Shown in pieces: positions 38,989 to 46,996 of a stretch of DNA of 64,000 nt (positions within the stretch are counted from its first letter, which is position 1; each line of letters opens with the position of its first letter). The notes below the pieces were generated by a model. That model made no database searches. It saw only the letters and a program-made list of their open reading frames with translations, and was not told the DNA's origin. Source of the stretch: Salipiger thiooxidans (GTDB taxonomy: Bacteria; Pseudomonadota; Alphaproteobacteria; Rhodobacterales; Rhodobacteraceae); assembly GCF_900102075.1 (NCBI RefSeq), contig NZ_FNAV01000008.1, positions 186,001-250,000 of the forward strand, in the 5' to 3' direction. Both the position numbers and the translations under genes were made by a program.

Positions 38989-39500
38989 TGCCCCTGACAG
39001 ACGGGCGCTACGCGGGGCCGCTCTATCGCGCCCTGAACCCGGTCTATGCGCGCGAGCCCCTGTCGGGCCGCGGCGCCGAGCTTTACGGCGGCCGGTTCAA
39101 CGCCAGGGGCACGCCCGCGCTCTATACCGCGCTGGACCCGGCGACGGCGCTGCGCGAGTCGAGCCAGGCGGGCAGCCTGCAACCCACGGTGCTGGTCTCC
39201 TACCGCGCCGACCTCGGGCCGGTCTTCGACAGCCGCGACGCGGGCGCGCTCGAGGCACGGGGCATGTCGGCCGGGGCGCTGGCGGATCCGGGCTGGCGGG
39301 CGGCGATGCTCGACGGCAGGCCGGTGCCGACGCAGGAGTTCGCGCGCGCGCTGGTCTCCGACGGGTTCGCAGGCCTGCTGGTGCGCAGCTACGCCAAGGG
39401 CGCGACCGGGGCCAACCTCAACATCGTGCTCTGGCGGTGGACGGATGAGGGCAGCGCGCTGGCCGTGATCGACGACGAGGACCGGCTGGGGCGCATGTGA
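38988..39500 (+). CDS. RES-domain toxin
   Basis: 170 residues. The RES signature is visible: LYRALNPVYAREP near the start (Arg), GGRFNARGTPALYTA, then TALRESSQA (Glu-Ser), with a late Asn-rich NLNIVLWRW. Family members degrade NAD+ by phosphorolysis (MbcT) or ADP-ribosylate targets (ParT). Coupled to the DUF2384 antitoxin. Sits between unrelated housekeeping-type genes, a common pattern for a single chromosomal module. Confidence 0.92.
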   Translation: MPLTDGRYAGPLYRALNPVYAREPLSGRGAELYGGRFNARGTPALYTALDPATALRESSQAGSLQPTVLVSYRADLGPVFDSRDAGALEARGMSAGALADPGWRAAMLDGRPVPTQEFARALVSDGFAGLLVRSYAKGATGANLNIVLWRWTDEGSALAVIDDEDRLGRM

Positions 39501-39563
39501 GCGCCTCGGCCGCGCGATGGTCCGGACCTTTCGAACGGCCCGGACAGCGCGCCATGCCCGCAG

Positions 39564-40529
39564 TCAGTCCCAGCCGCGGGGCCGGGTGCGGTCGAGCTCG
39601 GGGGAGATCGGGATGAACTCCTTTTCGTCGCCCGGCGGCAGCCGGAACGGGCCGTTGGCCCAGTCCGCGGCCTTCCAGTCCTCCTTGGCCTGCTCGATCC
39701 GGTCCTTCGAGGACGACACGAAGTTCCACCAGATGTAGCGCGGCCCGTTCATCGTGGCCCCGCCAAGCGCCATCAGCCGCGCGCCCTGCGGACCGGCCTT
39801 GACCGAGATCCGGTCGCCCGGGCGGAACACCATCATCCGGCCTGCCTCGAAGATGTCGCCGGCGACATCGATCGCACCTTCGGTGACGTAGATCCCGCGG
39901 TCCTCCTGATCGTCGGGCAGCGGGAAAGCCGCGCCGGGCTGCAGCACCACGTCAAGGTAGAAGGTCTCGGTCGGCATCGCCACGGGGCTCTGCGCGCCAT
40001 AGGCCGCGCCGAGGATCAGCCGCGCCTCGCAGCCCGCGTCCGAGATCACTGGCAGCACCTCCTTGCCGTGGTGCTCGAAGGCCGGGTCGGTCTCTTCGAG
40101 ATGCTCGGGCAGGGCGATCCATGTCTGGACGCCGAACAGGCTGTGGCGGGTGCCACGGGTGTTCTCGCTGGTGCGCTCGGAATGGGTCACGCCCCGGCCC
40201 GCGGTCATCCAGTTGACCTCGCCGGGGTAGATCATCTGGTGGCTGCCGATGCTGTCGCGGTGCTCGAATTCGCCCTGATACAGGTAGGTGACGGTGCCGA
40301 GCCCGATATGCGGGTGCGGGCGCACGTCGATGCCACCCTCGGTGATGAACTCGGCCGGGCCCATCTGGTCGAAGAAGATGAACGGTCCGACCATCTGCCG
40401 TTTCGGCGAGGGCAGGGCGCGGCGGACGTCAAAGCCGCCGATGTCTCGGGCGCGGGGGATGATCAGCGTCTCGAGCGCACCGCAGCCGAAGCTCGGGCAT
40501 TCGGGGTCCTGGGTGGGGTTCCAGCTCAT
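39564..40529 (-). CDS. Pirin-family protein
   Basis: 321 residues, two cupin barrels. The N-terminal barrel has HPHIGLGTVTYLYQGEFEHR and WMTAGRGVTHSER, which give the His3-Glu metal set of pirins. Members include iron-binding co-regulators and quercetin 2,3-dioxygenases. Nearby MhqO/MhqD-like genes are also linked to quinone or electrophile stress, but on separate transcripts. Exact role unknown. Confidence 0.92.
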   Translation of the reverse strand: MSWNPTQDPECPSFGCGALETLIIPRARDIGGFDVRRALPSPKRQMVGPFIFFDQMGPAEFITEGGIDVRPHPHIGLGTVTYLYQGEFEHRDSIGSHQMIYPGEVNWMTAGRGVTHSERTSENTRGTRHSLFGVQTWIALPEHLEETDPAFEHHGKEVLPVISDAGCEARLILGAAYGAQSPVAMPTETFYLDVVLQPGAAFPLPDDQEDRGIYVTEGAIDVAGDIFEAGRMMVFRPGDRISVKAGPQGARLMALGGATMNGPRYIWWNFVSSSKDRIEQAKEDWKAADWANGPFRLPPGDEKEFIPISPELDRTRPRGWD

Positions 40530-40657
40530 GTCGGGTCTCCTCTGGGGCGGACGGCATTAGCGCCTCTGTCCTGTGTGTCGTCCTGGCACGGGCGATGCCT
40601 CGCCCGCACGACCTGCGCGCCGCCGCGCCGTGTCCGGGGATCCTGCGACCCGGTACG

Positions 40658-40957
40658 TCACCACTGGATGACGTCGGCGGTGTCGTCGCGGTGGCGCATG
40701 GCATAGCCGCGCACGAAGGGGCAGAGCGGCACGATGCGCTGGCCCTTGCCCCGGGCGTCCTCGAGCAGCCGCAGCACCAGCGCCCTGGCGATACCCATGC
40801 CGCGCATGCTGTCGGGCACGGCGGTGTGGTCGGCGATGATGAGCGTCGGCGAGACCTTGGAGATGGTCAACTCGCCTTCGCCCGCGACGCCTTCCACCGT
40901 GGCGACGTAGCGCGCCTTACTGTCGGTTTCGCTGTAGCGGATGATCGGATCGCTCAT
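40658..40957 (-). CDS. Small GNAT-type N-acetyltransferase (YjdJ-like)
   Basis: 99 residues, the compact single-domain form. The acetyl-CoA loop is MRGMGIARALV, followed by LEDARGKGQRIVPLCPFVRG with the conserved Cys-Pro. This subfamily lacks the N-terminal half of a full GNAT fold and its acceptor is unknown. Stands alone between pirin and the hydrolase. Confidence 0.88.
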   Translation of the reverse strand: MSDPIIRYSETDSKARYVATVEGVAGEGELTISKVSPTLIIADHTAVPDSMRGMGIARALVLRLLEDARGKGQRIVPLCPFVRGYAMRHRDDTADVIQW

Positions 40958-41087
40958 TGTGATGACTCCTTCAGGGGGGCCGGTTCAGAGATCCGGGCGG
41001 AACCGGCCCGGCACCGGGGCGGCCGCGTCCCGAGCGTTGCGGCGAGGGGAGGCCTCCGGCGCCCGGGAAGGGGGGCGCCGGGGCAGG

Positions 41088-41693
41088 TCATGCGGTGAGC
41101 AGCTCGGCAAGGGCGGAGATCTCGCCCTGCCTCACCTCGTGGCCGCCGTCGTGGACCTCGGTCCGGAGCTCGGCGCCATTGTCGGCAAGCCACGTCAGCA
41201 GCCCCTCGGTCAGCGGCCACGGGCAGATCGGATCGCGGCGCCCGGCGGTGACCAGCACGCGCCGCCCGCCAAGATCCGCCGGCGCCGGCTGCCACGGGAT
41301 CAGCGGGTGCAGCAGCCCGACCCGGTCGAAGAGATCGGACCGCGCCATCACCACCGAGGCGAGGATGTTGGCGCCGTTGGAATAGCCGAAGCCGTAGACC
41401 GGCACGCCCGGGTGCGCGGCCTTGTGCCCGGCCACGAAGGCCACCATCCGCGCGGTCCGGCCGGCGAGGTCCTCCATGTCGTAGACCCCTTCGCCGGTGC
41501 GCCGGAAGTACCGCGCGGCACCGCCCTCCGAGACGTCGCCGCGGGGCGAGACGATGCCCGCGCCGGGATGGATCTGTCGCACGAGGTCGAAGAACTGGTG
41601 CTCGTCGCCGCCGGTGCCATGGAAGGCGAAGACCAGCGGAGCACCGGGCTCGGGGGCCCGGGTGCGGGCGTGGTAGCTCAGGGTCCGGGTCAT
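41088..41693 (-). CDS. Carboxylesterase/phospholipase-type alpha/beta hydrolase (MhqD-like)
   Basis: 201 residues. Oxyanion region AFHGTGGDEHQFFDL, nucleophile in GFGYSNGANI, acid in TAGRRDPICP and His in VHDGGHEVR complete the triad. It lies 5 bp after the VOC dioxygenase in one leftward operon; the same pair (MhqO-MhqD) in Bacillus handles hydroquinones. Probable role: hydrolysis of ring-cleavage products or esters in quinone detoxification. Confidence 0.88.
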   Translation of the reverse strand: MTRTLSYHARTRAPEPGAPLVFAFHGTGGDEHQFFDLVRQIHPGAGIVSPRGDVSEGGAARYFRRTGEGVYDMEDLAGRTARMVAFVAGHKAAHPGVPVYGFGYSNGANILASVVMARSDLFDRVGLLHPLIPWQPAPADLGGRRVLVTAGRRDPICPWPLTEGLLTWLADNGAELRTEVHDGGHEVRQGEISALAELLTA

Positions 41694-41698
41694 GGCGC

Positions 41699-42631
41699 TC
41701 AGGCTCCGATGGCGGGCAGAAGGTGTTCGATCCGGTCGCGGAACGGCTCGTAGCGGGTCGGCAGCTTCAGCGCCTGCCCGAGCTTCGCCGTGTCCTCGTC
41801 CCGGTCGAAGCCGGGTTCGTTGGTGGCGATCTCGAAGAGCACGCCGCCGGGGGTGCGGAAGTAGATCGCCCAGAAGTAATCACGGTCGATCACCGGCGTC
41901 ACCTGGTAACCGGTGTCGAGCAGCGCGTCGCGCACCCGAAGCTGGGCGGCGCGGTTCTCGACGGCGAAGGCGATGTGGTGCACCGATCCCGCCCCCTGCG
42001 CGGCGGTCCTGCCGCCGGCCACGGTCTCGAGGTCGATGGTGTCGGCGGCGTTGCCGCCCTCGATCCGGTAGCGGGTCACGGCGCCGTCGGTCTCGTCCTT
42101 CCGGTAGCCCATGAAGCCCAGCAGCTCGGCGGTGGCAGCGCTGTCGCGCAACCGCATCCGGGCGCCGTGGAAGCCGAGGATGCCCGCGTCCGGGGGCACG
42201 TCCGTCCCGGTCCAGGCACTGCGCCCGCGCTCGGCGCTTTCCACCAGCGCAAAGCCGTCGCCGTCGGGACCGTCGAAGCTCAGCCGCGTCTCGCCAAGGA
42301 AGCTGTCCTCGCTCAGCCCGGTCACGCCCCTGGCGGCCAGCCGGTCCTTCCAGTAGCCGAGCGCGCCATCCGGCACGGCGAACTCGGTCACGCCGACCTC
42401 GCCGGTGCCCCGGCGCCCCTGCGGCATCTGGCCGAAGGGAAAGTAGGTCATCACAGACCCGGGCGTGCCGATCTCGTCACCGTAATAAAGGTGGTAGACC
42501 TCGGGGGCGTCGAAGTTGACGGTCTTCTTGACCCGCCGCAGTCCGAGCGTGTCGGTGAAGAAGCGGTTGTTCTCGGCCGCATCCGCCGCCATCGAGGTGA
42601 CGTGGTGCAGCCCTTTGATGTCCTCGATCAT
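41699..42631 (-). CDS. Ring-cleaving VOC dioxygenase (MhqO-like)
   Basis: 310 residues starting at ATG 42631 behind GGAGAGAG; the longer frame to 42688 has no ribosome binding site. Two tandem glyoxalase/extradiol modules. Metal ligands expected from GLHHVTSMA (first module), VHHIAFAV and GVLFEIAT (second). It uses Fe(II) to split hydroquinone- or catechol-like rings. It is divergent from a LysR regulator 117 bp away, likely its activator. Confidence 0.9.
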   Translation of the reverse strand: MIEDIKGLHHVTSMAADAAENNRFFTDTLGLRRVKKTVNFDAPEVYHLYYGDEIGTPGSVMTYFPFGQMPQGRRGTGEVGVTEFAVPDGALGYWKDRLAARGVTGLSEDSFLGETRLSFDGPDGDGFALVESAERGRSAWTGTDVPPDAGILGFHGARMRLRDSAATAELLGFMGYRKDETDGAVTRYRIEGGNAADTIDLETVAGGRTAAQGAGSVHHIAFAVENRAAQLRVRDALLDTGYQVTPVIDRDYFWAIYFRTPGGVLFEIATNEPGFDRDEDTAKLGQALKLPTRYEPFRDRIEHLLPAIGA

Positions 42632-42748
42632 CGTCTCTCTCCATCGCGGGATTGTTCCTGTTGCAACCAAGGTAAGGGCGGGGATCATTTTCAGGAATAG
42701 AAGCTTTATGCCATTTACTATTGCGCTCTATGATAACAATTTGGCGGC

Positions 42749-43687
42749 ATGCAGACCGCCATTCAGACCATCAAGCCCATTCGGGTGTTCCTGAGCGTCG
42801 TCGAGCAGGGCAGCTTCGCCGGCGCCGCCCGCAGCCTGCGCATGACGCCGGCCTCGATCACCCGGATCATCGCCCAGCTCGAGGAAGACCTCGGCCAGCA
42901 GCTGCTCCTGCGCACCACCCGGCAGGTCTCGCTCACCGGGGCGGGGGCGATGGTCGCGGCGCGCTACCGCCCCGTGCTCGAGGAGTTCGACCGCGTCACC
43001 GAAGAGATCACCCGCACCACCCGCCCCGACCGCGGCAGGCTGGCGATCAACGCGCCCATGTCCTTTGGCATGCGCTTGATGCCCGGGCTGGTGGCGAGCT
43101 TCCGGCTGGCCTATCCCAACATCGCGCTCGACGTGCAGCTCACCGACGTGCTGGTCGACATCCTCGACGAGAGCTGCGACCTCGCCATCCGTATCTCGGA
43201 CCCGCCGGGCGACAAGTCGACGATCTGGCGCCGGATCTGCCATGTGCCCCGGCAGGTGGTAGCGGCGCCCGCGCTTTTCGACCGCATCCCGCGGCCCGAA
43301 ACGCCGGAAGAGCTGCCGCCCGCGCAGTGCCTCTCCTACGGCCACGGCGGCGCAGCCGAGAGCTGGACCTTCACCCGCGGCAGCCTGCGCCGGACGGTGC
43401 GGGCGGGCACCGACGTGGTGTCGAACAACGGCGAATTCCTCCACGCCATGGCGGTGTCGGGCAACGGCATGGTGAACCTGCCGGATTTCCTCGTGCGCGA
43501 GGGGCTGGCCTCGGGCGCGCTCGAGGTGGTGTTGCCGGACTGGCAGATCGCGCCGCTCAACCTCATGCTCTACTACCCGCCCTACGAGAAGCTGCCGCCG
43601 CTGGTCGAGACCTTCACCGACTTCTTCGAGGCCTATATCCGCGACGTCGAGAGCTTCGATTTCGGCCCCGATCCGGCGCCTGCCTGA
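42749..43687 (+). CDS. LysR-family transcriptional regulator
   Basis: 312 residues. The HTH is AIQTIKPIRVFLSVVEQGSF then AARSLRMTPASITRIIAQLE; the effector domain follows with RGRLAINAPMSFGMRLMPG. It is divergent from the mhqO/mhqD-like pair. A -10-like TATGAT (42729-42734) is only 15 bp before ATG 42749 and no Shine-Dalgarno is visible, so the mRNA may be nearly leaderless. An imperfect palindrome (TTACTATTGCGC...ATGATAA) overlaps that promoter and could be its own site. Confidence 0.92.
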   Translation: MQTAIQTIKPIRVFLSVVEQGSFAGAARSLRMTPASITRIIAQLEEDLGQQLLLRTTRQVSLTGAGAMVAARYRPVLEEFDRVTEEITRTTRPDRGRLAINAPMSFGMRLMPGLVASFRLAYPNIALDVQLTDVLVDILDESCDLAIRISDPPGDKSTIWRRICHVPRQVVAAPALFDRIPRPETPEELPPAQCLSYGHGGAAESWTFTRGSLRRTVRAGTDVVSNNGEFLHAMAVSGNGMVNLPDFLVREGLASGALEVVLPDWQIAPLNLMLYYPPYEKLPPLVETFTDFFEAYIRDVESFDFGPDPAPA

Positions 43688-43707
43688 GGCACCGGGCGGC
43701 GCAGGTG

Positions 43708-43770
43708 TTACCGCAGCCGGCGGAAGCGCAGCCGCACGATCACCGCCAGCCCCGCCAGCACCCCGCCACC
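43708..43770 (-). pseudogene. C-terminal scrap of a membrane protein
   Basis: Leftward, the frame reads GGGVLAGLAVIVRLRFRRLR then TAA at 43710-43708. A hydrophobic segment with a basic tail ends here, but its upstream part is replaced by the LysR fragment. It could be the end of a permease or a protein-sorting tail (small apolar stretch followed by Arg). Too short to identify. Confidence 0.3.
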
Positions 43771-43865
43771 TGGGCCTCGCGCCCATGGTGACGTCGCGCC
43801 GGCTGGACGCGCTCGGGGACGAGCTTGGCGCCCGTCTCCTGCACCGCACCACGCGCGCGCTGTCC
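43767..43865 (+). pseudogene. Fragment of a LysR helix-turn-helix
   Basis: The frame gives LGLAPMVTSRRLDALGDELG then ARLLHRTTRALS, an unmistakable LysR recognition helix and wing. The sequence then departs into unrelated DNA and no effector domain exists. It lies 80 bp after an intact LysR gene but belongs to a different one, since the residues differ. Confidence 0.7.
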
Positions 43866-44275
43866 CATTGGCGGTCATTTATCGGAAAGTCTGCACGCGG
43901 CGCCGCCGAAGGGACGCGATACGGGGGATGCGCGACCTGCGAGAACCGGCTTTGTCATGGAGGAAGTGGGAGCGCGGCGACCCCAGGGAGGAGGAGAGGG
44001 GCCGCCGCTGAATTGCAGGGCTCAGGGAGGAGGAGAGAGCCCGGCAAATTCCACTGGCACGTTACCGTGCCTCGTGGACCAATCTAGGCGTCGCTGCATC
44101 GCAGAACAAGGGGCCGACAGTCAAAGCCGCGCGGCAATTGATGCATAATCGATGCAGGATGCGGGACTGCCCAAAATTCGTGCGAAACGGCCCCGCCGAT
44201 ACCCATTAATAGAGCCGCCAGAATGTGGCCAAACTACATGAGGATTATCTTGCAAGCACTTATTTAGGAATTAGA
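43866..44275. other. Unassigned spacer with short repeats
   Basis: No gene supported. CAGGGAGGAGGAGAG occurs twice as a direct repeat (43984-43998 and 44023-44037, 39-bp period). TGCAT-AATCG-ATGCA at 44142-44156 is a perfect 5-5-5 inverted repeat resembling a GntR-type operator. The stretch after 44200 becomes AT-rich compared with the genome around it. Confidence 0.45.
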
Positions 44276-44605
44276 ATATAGAATATGGTTCCCGATTTCG
44301 GCCCGCGTGAGGCCAAGCGCGCGCCACATCGCCGGAGAGACCGGGCTGATGAAGGTGTCGACGATGTTGCCGATCACGAACGCGTGCACCGTGGCCGCCG
44401 GATGCACCCCCGCCGGTCCGGTGATCTGAAGCACCACCGGCGACCGGCCCGAAGTGGTCGGCGTGGGTCGAGAGGATCAGCTCGATCGGCAGCACCGCGA
44501 GCCCCACGAGCTGCACCGGGACAAGCGGCCGCCACAGTTCGGTCACCTCGAGCCCCGTGACAGCAGCAGCACGACCAGGGCCACCCGGTCGGCCGCGTCG
44601 AAGAC
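44276..44605 (-). pseudogene. C-terminal remnant of a CitMHS-type citrate transporter
   Basis: Leftward, ELWRPLVPVQLVGLAVLPIE and LILSTHADHFGPV are followed, after a frameshift near 44440, by ITGPAGVHPAATVHAFVIGN, IVDTFISPVSPAMWRAL and LGLTRAEIGNHIL. Order and spacing match the last helices of CitM-family metal-citrate symporters (STDAFYFG ... LSPLVPSTYLLVG ... FGDH). The N-terminal three quarters are missing; the 5' end is joined to a response-regulator remnant. Confidence 0.62.
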
Positions 44606-44940
44606 CAGCGCGCCGCCAGCTCGCCAAGGTCGACGGGCTTGACGACGAAGTCGTCCGCCCCGGTGTCGGGCCCTGGGATGCGTTCGTCGATCTCGCCGCG
44701 CGGGGTGAGGACGAGAAGCGGTATGTCGTCGCCGGCAAGGCGGAGCTCGCGCAGGCTCTCGAAGCCAATGTGCCCGGGCAGGTTCACGTCGAGAAGGACG
44801 AGGTCGAAGTCCTTGTGGCTCAGCAGGGCGGCGGCGCGGTTGCCGTCGGTCTCGATGTCGACGCTTTGGCCGTCGCGTCCCAGCCGGACCGCGATGGTGG
44901 CGGCGAAACCCTCGTGATCTTCGACAAGCAGGATGCGCAC
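44606..44940 (-). pseudogene. Truncated TctD-type response-regulator receiver domain
   Basis: From a GTG at 44940 the frame reads VRILLVEDHEGFAATIAVRL, then FDLVLLDVNLPGHIG (phospho-acceptor Asp) and GADDFVVKPVDLGELAAR (the Lys of the receiver). After about residue 112 the frame runs into transporter sequence instead of the winged-helix output domain. TctD-type regulators control tricarboxylate transporters, so this and the CitMHS scrap are likely the two ends of one deleted citrate-uptake locus. Confidence 0.68.
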
Positions 44941-45484
44941 GGCGCGACACAACCAAAGCGCGACGGCGGGAACGACAGGTCGAAGGGTAAGGGTGTGGGC
45001 GGCCTGGGCGGTGCGGTCGGGAGGGCAGAACAAGCGCAGACCACTGTTCATTTCATGGTTTATATACACGCTATATCTATATGTTTTATAATAACTATAC
45101 GAGCGAAAGTGTGTTCTCGGGGTTGTACCTGCGATACGTGCGCTCGCTCCCCAGGCCTGTGCCGTTGCGAGAGGGGCGGCCAGCCTTGCTCCGCGCTTCT
45201 ATCCATTTCCGCAAACCAACCTCATGTGATTTGTTAGGAGCGGCATATAAAGATCCGGTATAAAAGGAAAATATTATAACTCCGCGCGCTGCGTCTCGCT
45301 ACTGTTGTGCATCGCAGAAACATCCTATGCGTGCATAACAAAGGTAAGGAATCCCGCCATTTCAGGGGTCTCGGGCCCGGTTTCGTGGACTTCGGGCGGG
45401 TTTTGCGGTAGTGTTTTGGCTGCGCCCCTTGCCCAGACCAACTTGTCGAGACCAACCGGGGGCGTGCCTTTTGGAGACATTGAT
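44941..45484. other. AT-rich spacer, no gene supported
   Basis: Around 45055-45115 and 45230-45300 the base composition drops sharply in GC (runs such as TTATATACACGCTATATC). Only short unsupported frames are present. It could contain the promoter of the small ORF that follows and the old promoter of the decayed regulator. Confidence 0.4.
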
Positions 45485-45709
45485 ATGACCGAGGAATTAC
45501 GCCCCGGCTTCCAGATCAAGGAAGCCGCTCTGAAAGCCCTTGCCGATAACGAGGCCGTGGCCGAAGCCGTTCTCAACACCCTCGCCAAGCTGGACCTCGG
45601 GCCGCCCCGGGATCGCGGGGCCCCGTTCGATGACCGCGGCGTCGATCTCGATAGCCATTTCGACCCTGGATACGATGTGAGCGACCGCTACGACGACGGC
45701 CTGTTCTGA
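45485..45709 (+). CDS. Small acidic protein of unknown function
   Basis: 74 residues from ATG 45485 with GGAGACA upstream. The N-terminal half is helical-looking (GFQIKEAALKALADNEAVAE then AVLNTLAKLDLG); the C-terminal half is Asp-rich (FDDRGVDLDSHFDPGYDVSD then RYDDGLF). I recognise no family. Moderate support only: the ribosome binding site, codon pattern and lack of an alternative gene favour it being real. It converges on the sulfotransferase. Confidence 0.5.
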   Translation: MTEELRPGFQIKEAALKALADNEAVAEAVLNTLAKLDLGPPRDRGAPFDDRGVDLDSHFDPGYDVSDRYDDGLF

Positions 45710-45779
45710 ACGCTTCCGTCCGGCTGAACCTGAGGGCGGGCACGCTCTCCGCGTAGCCGGGCGGGCGCTACAGCGCTGG

Positions 45780-46679
45780 TCAGACTTGCCAGTCTGATGG
45801 AAAATTTTCTCTGAAGCGTTTGATACAGAAGGTGTATTGTGGTTCGAGCGTCTCGCGAAAGGCGACGCGGGCCGGGGCAGGCAGCTCGGCGTTGAATTCG
45901 GTGCGGTTGTACCGGGTCTCAGTGTCGATGGCCTGCGGCCTGACGCCCAGCTCATCGCACAGGCGCCGGAAACCGTCGGGGATGAGCGTCTCGTGGAAGA
46001 GATAGCTGATCTCCTCCGGGGCGAAGGCTTCTTCCAGATCCAGGATCGTCTGCCGGTAGTCCGAGCGCGCCAGTGTCACCGGATTTTCCAGCAGCTCGGG
46101 CCAGTCGCAGATCGGGTCGGTACCGGGCCGCAGCTGCCGCAGGAAGCGGATGTGCGACCAGAGCCGGTCGACCGGATCGCGCAGGATGAACAGCACCCGC
46201 GGCCTCATCCGCTGCGAGGCAATGGCTGCGCGCATATAGCGGAACCCCTCGGCGCCGATGCAGGCGTAGGCGGGAGTGATGTCCGCGAGCACCTTCGTGT
46301 CGGCCCGGCAGAGCCCGGCGAAATGCTCGAAATAGGCGTTGGGGTCGTAGATCATACGGGCACGGTCGAGGCTGGCTCGGAAGGCCGGGCGGCGGCGCAG
46401 GTTCGCAGGCTTGTCGCCGGGCTGCTCGATGTGGAAGGCGAGCCGCGCCATGGCCATCGCGTCGGCATCCATCAGCGCGTTGGTGGCGAAGCGGGCGTCG
46501 AAGAAATGCACTTCCTTCAGCGGCGAGACCGTGACGCCCTTGGTCGCCTGAAGCTGCGCAAAGAGCCACGAGGTCGCGGCCTTCATCGCGCCGATGCAGA
46601 TGAGGAAGGTGCGGCCGTCGAGGTCGGGAATGCGGCGGAAGCCCGGCCTGTCGCGGTCCGGGTGGTCATGCTCGGTCAT
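45780..46679 (-). CDS. Sulfotransferase-family protein
   Basis: 299 residues from ATG 46679 behind GGAGGGG. The 5'-phosphosulfate loop is CIGAMKAATSWLFAQLQ, with Lys and a Thr-Ser pair in place. The 3'-phosphate motif is FILRDPVDRLWSHIRFL. Family members move sulfate from PAPS onto lipids, sugars or polysaccharides. The gene stands alone between remnants. A short hairpin (45780-45797) overlaps its stop and may serve both convergent genes. Confidence 0.86.
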   Translation of the reverse strand: MTEHDHPDRDRPGFRRIPDLDGRTFLICIGAMKAATSWLFAQLQATKGVTVSPLKEVHFFDARFATNALMDADAMAMARLAFHIEQPGDKPANLRRRPAFRASLDRARMIYDPNAYFEHFAGLCRADTKVLADITPAYACIGAEGFRYMRAAIASQRMRPRVLFILRDPVDRLWSHIRFLRQLRPGTDPICDWPELLENPVTLARSDYRQTILDLEEAFAPEEISYLFHETLIPDGFRRLCDELGVRPQAIDTETRYNRTEFNAELPAPARVAFRETLEPQYTFCIKRFRENFPSDWQV

Positions 46680-46722
46680 CGGCCCCTCCTGCGGGCAGCG
46701 TAGCACCGCGCCGGCCCCGCAC

Positions 46723-46974
46723 AAGCGGCACGACCAGCGCGTCGGGGATGCCCGAGGCCAGCGCCCGCCCCATGTCGGGCGGGATGCGCATGTCGTCCTT
46801 GGAATGCAGCGCGATGGTGGGCGCGCGCAGCGGTCCGAGCCGGTCGCGCATGTCGATCTCGCCAAAAGGACCCTGAAAGCGCGCGGCATTGCCGGGCGAA
46901 GTGGCGAGGCGCTGGAACCCGTCGAACCACTCCAGCTCGTAGGGGCCGGCGTCGGGCAGGAAGGTCTGCGACAA
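46723..46974 (-). pseudogene. Fragment of an alpha/beta-hydrolase (regulator-fused type)
   Basis: Leftward, ILSQTFLPDAGPYELEWFDG, FQRLATSPGNAARFQ, IDMRDRLGPLRAPTIALHS and MGRALASGIPDALVVPL match the segment around the catalytic Asp of hydrolases often fused to LuxR or cyclase regulators. Nucleophile and catalytic His are both absent, and after VVPL homology stops. It is a doubly truncated remnant between the sulfotransferase and the GntR gene. Confidence 0.6.
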
Positions 46975-46996
46975 GATGTGTCGGCAGGCAGGGGCG

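Noticed and set aside
43984-44037. Two copies of CAGGGAGGAGGAGAG, considered as a CRISPR or satellite start
   Set aside because: Only two copies, purine-rich, no further units and no cas genes.
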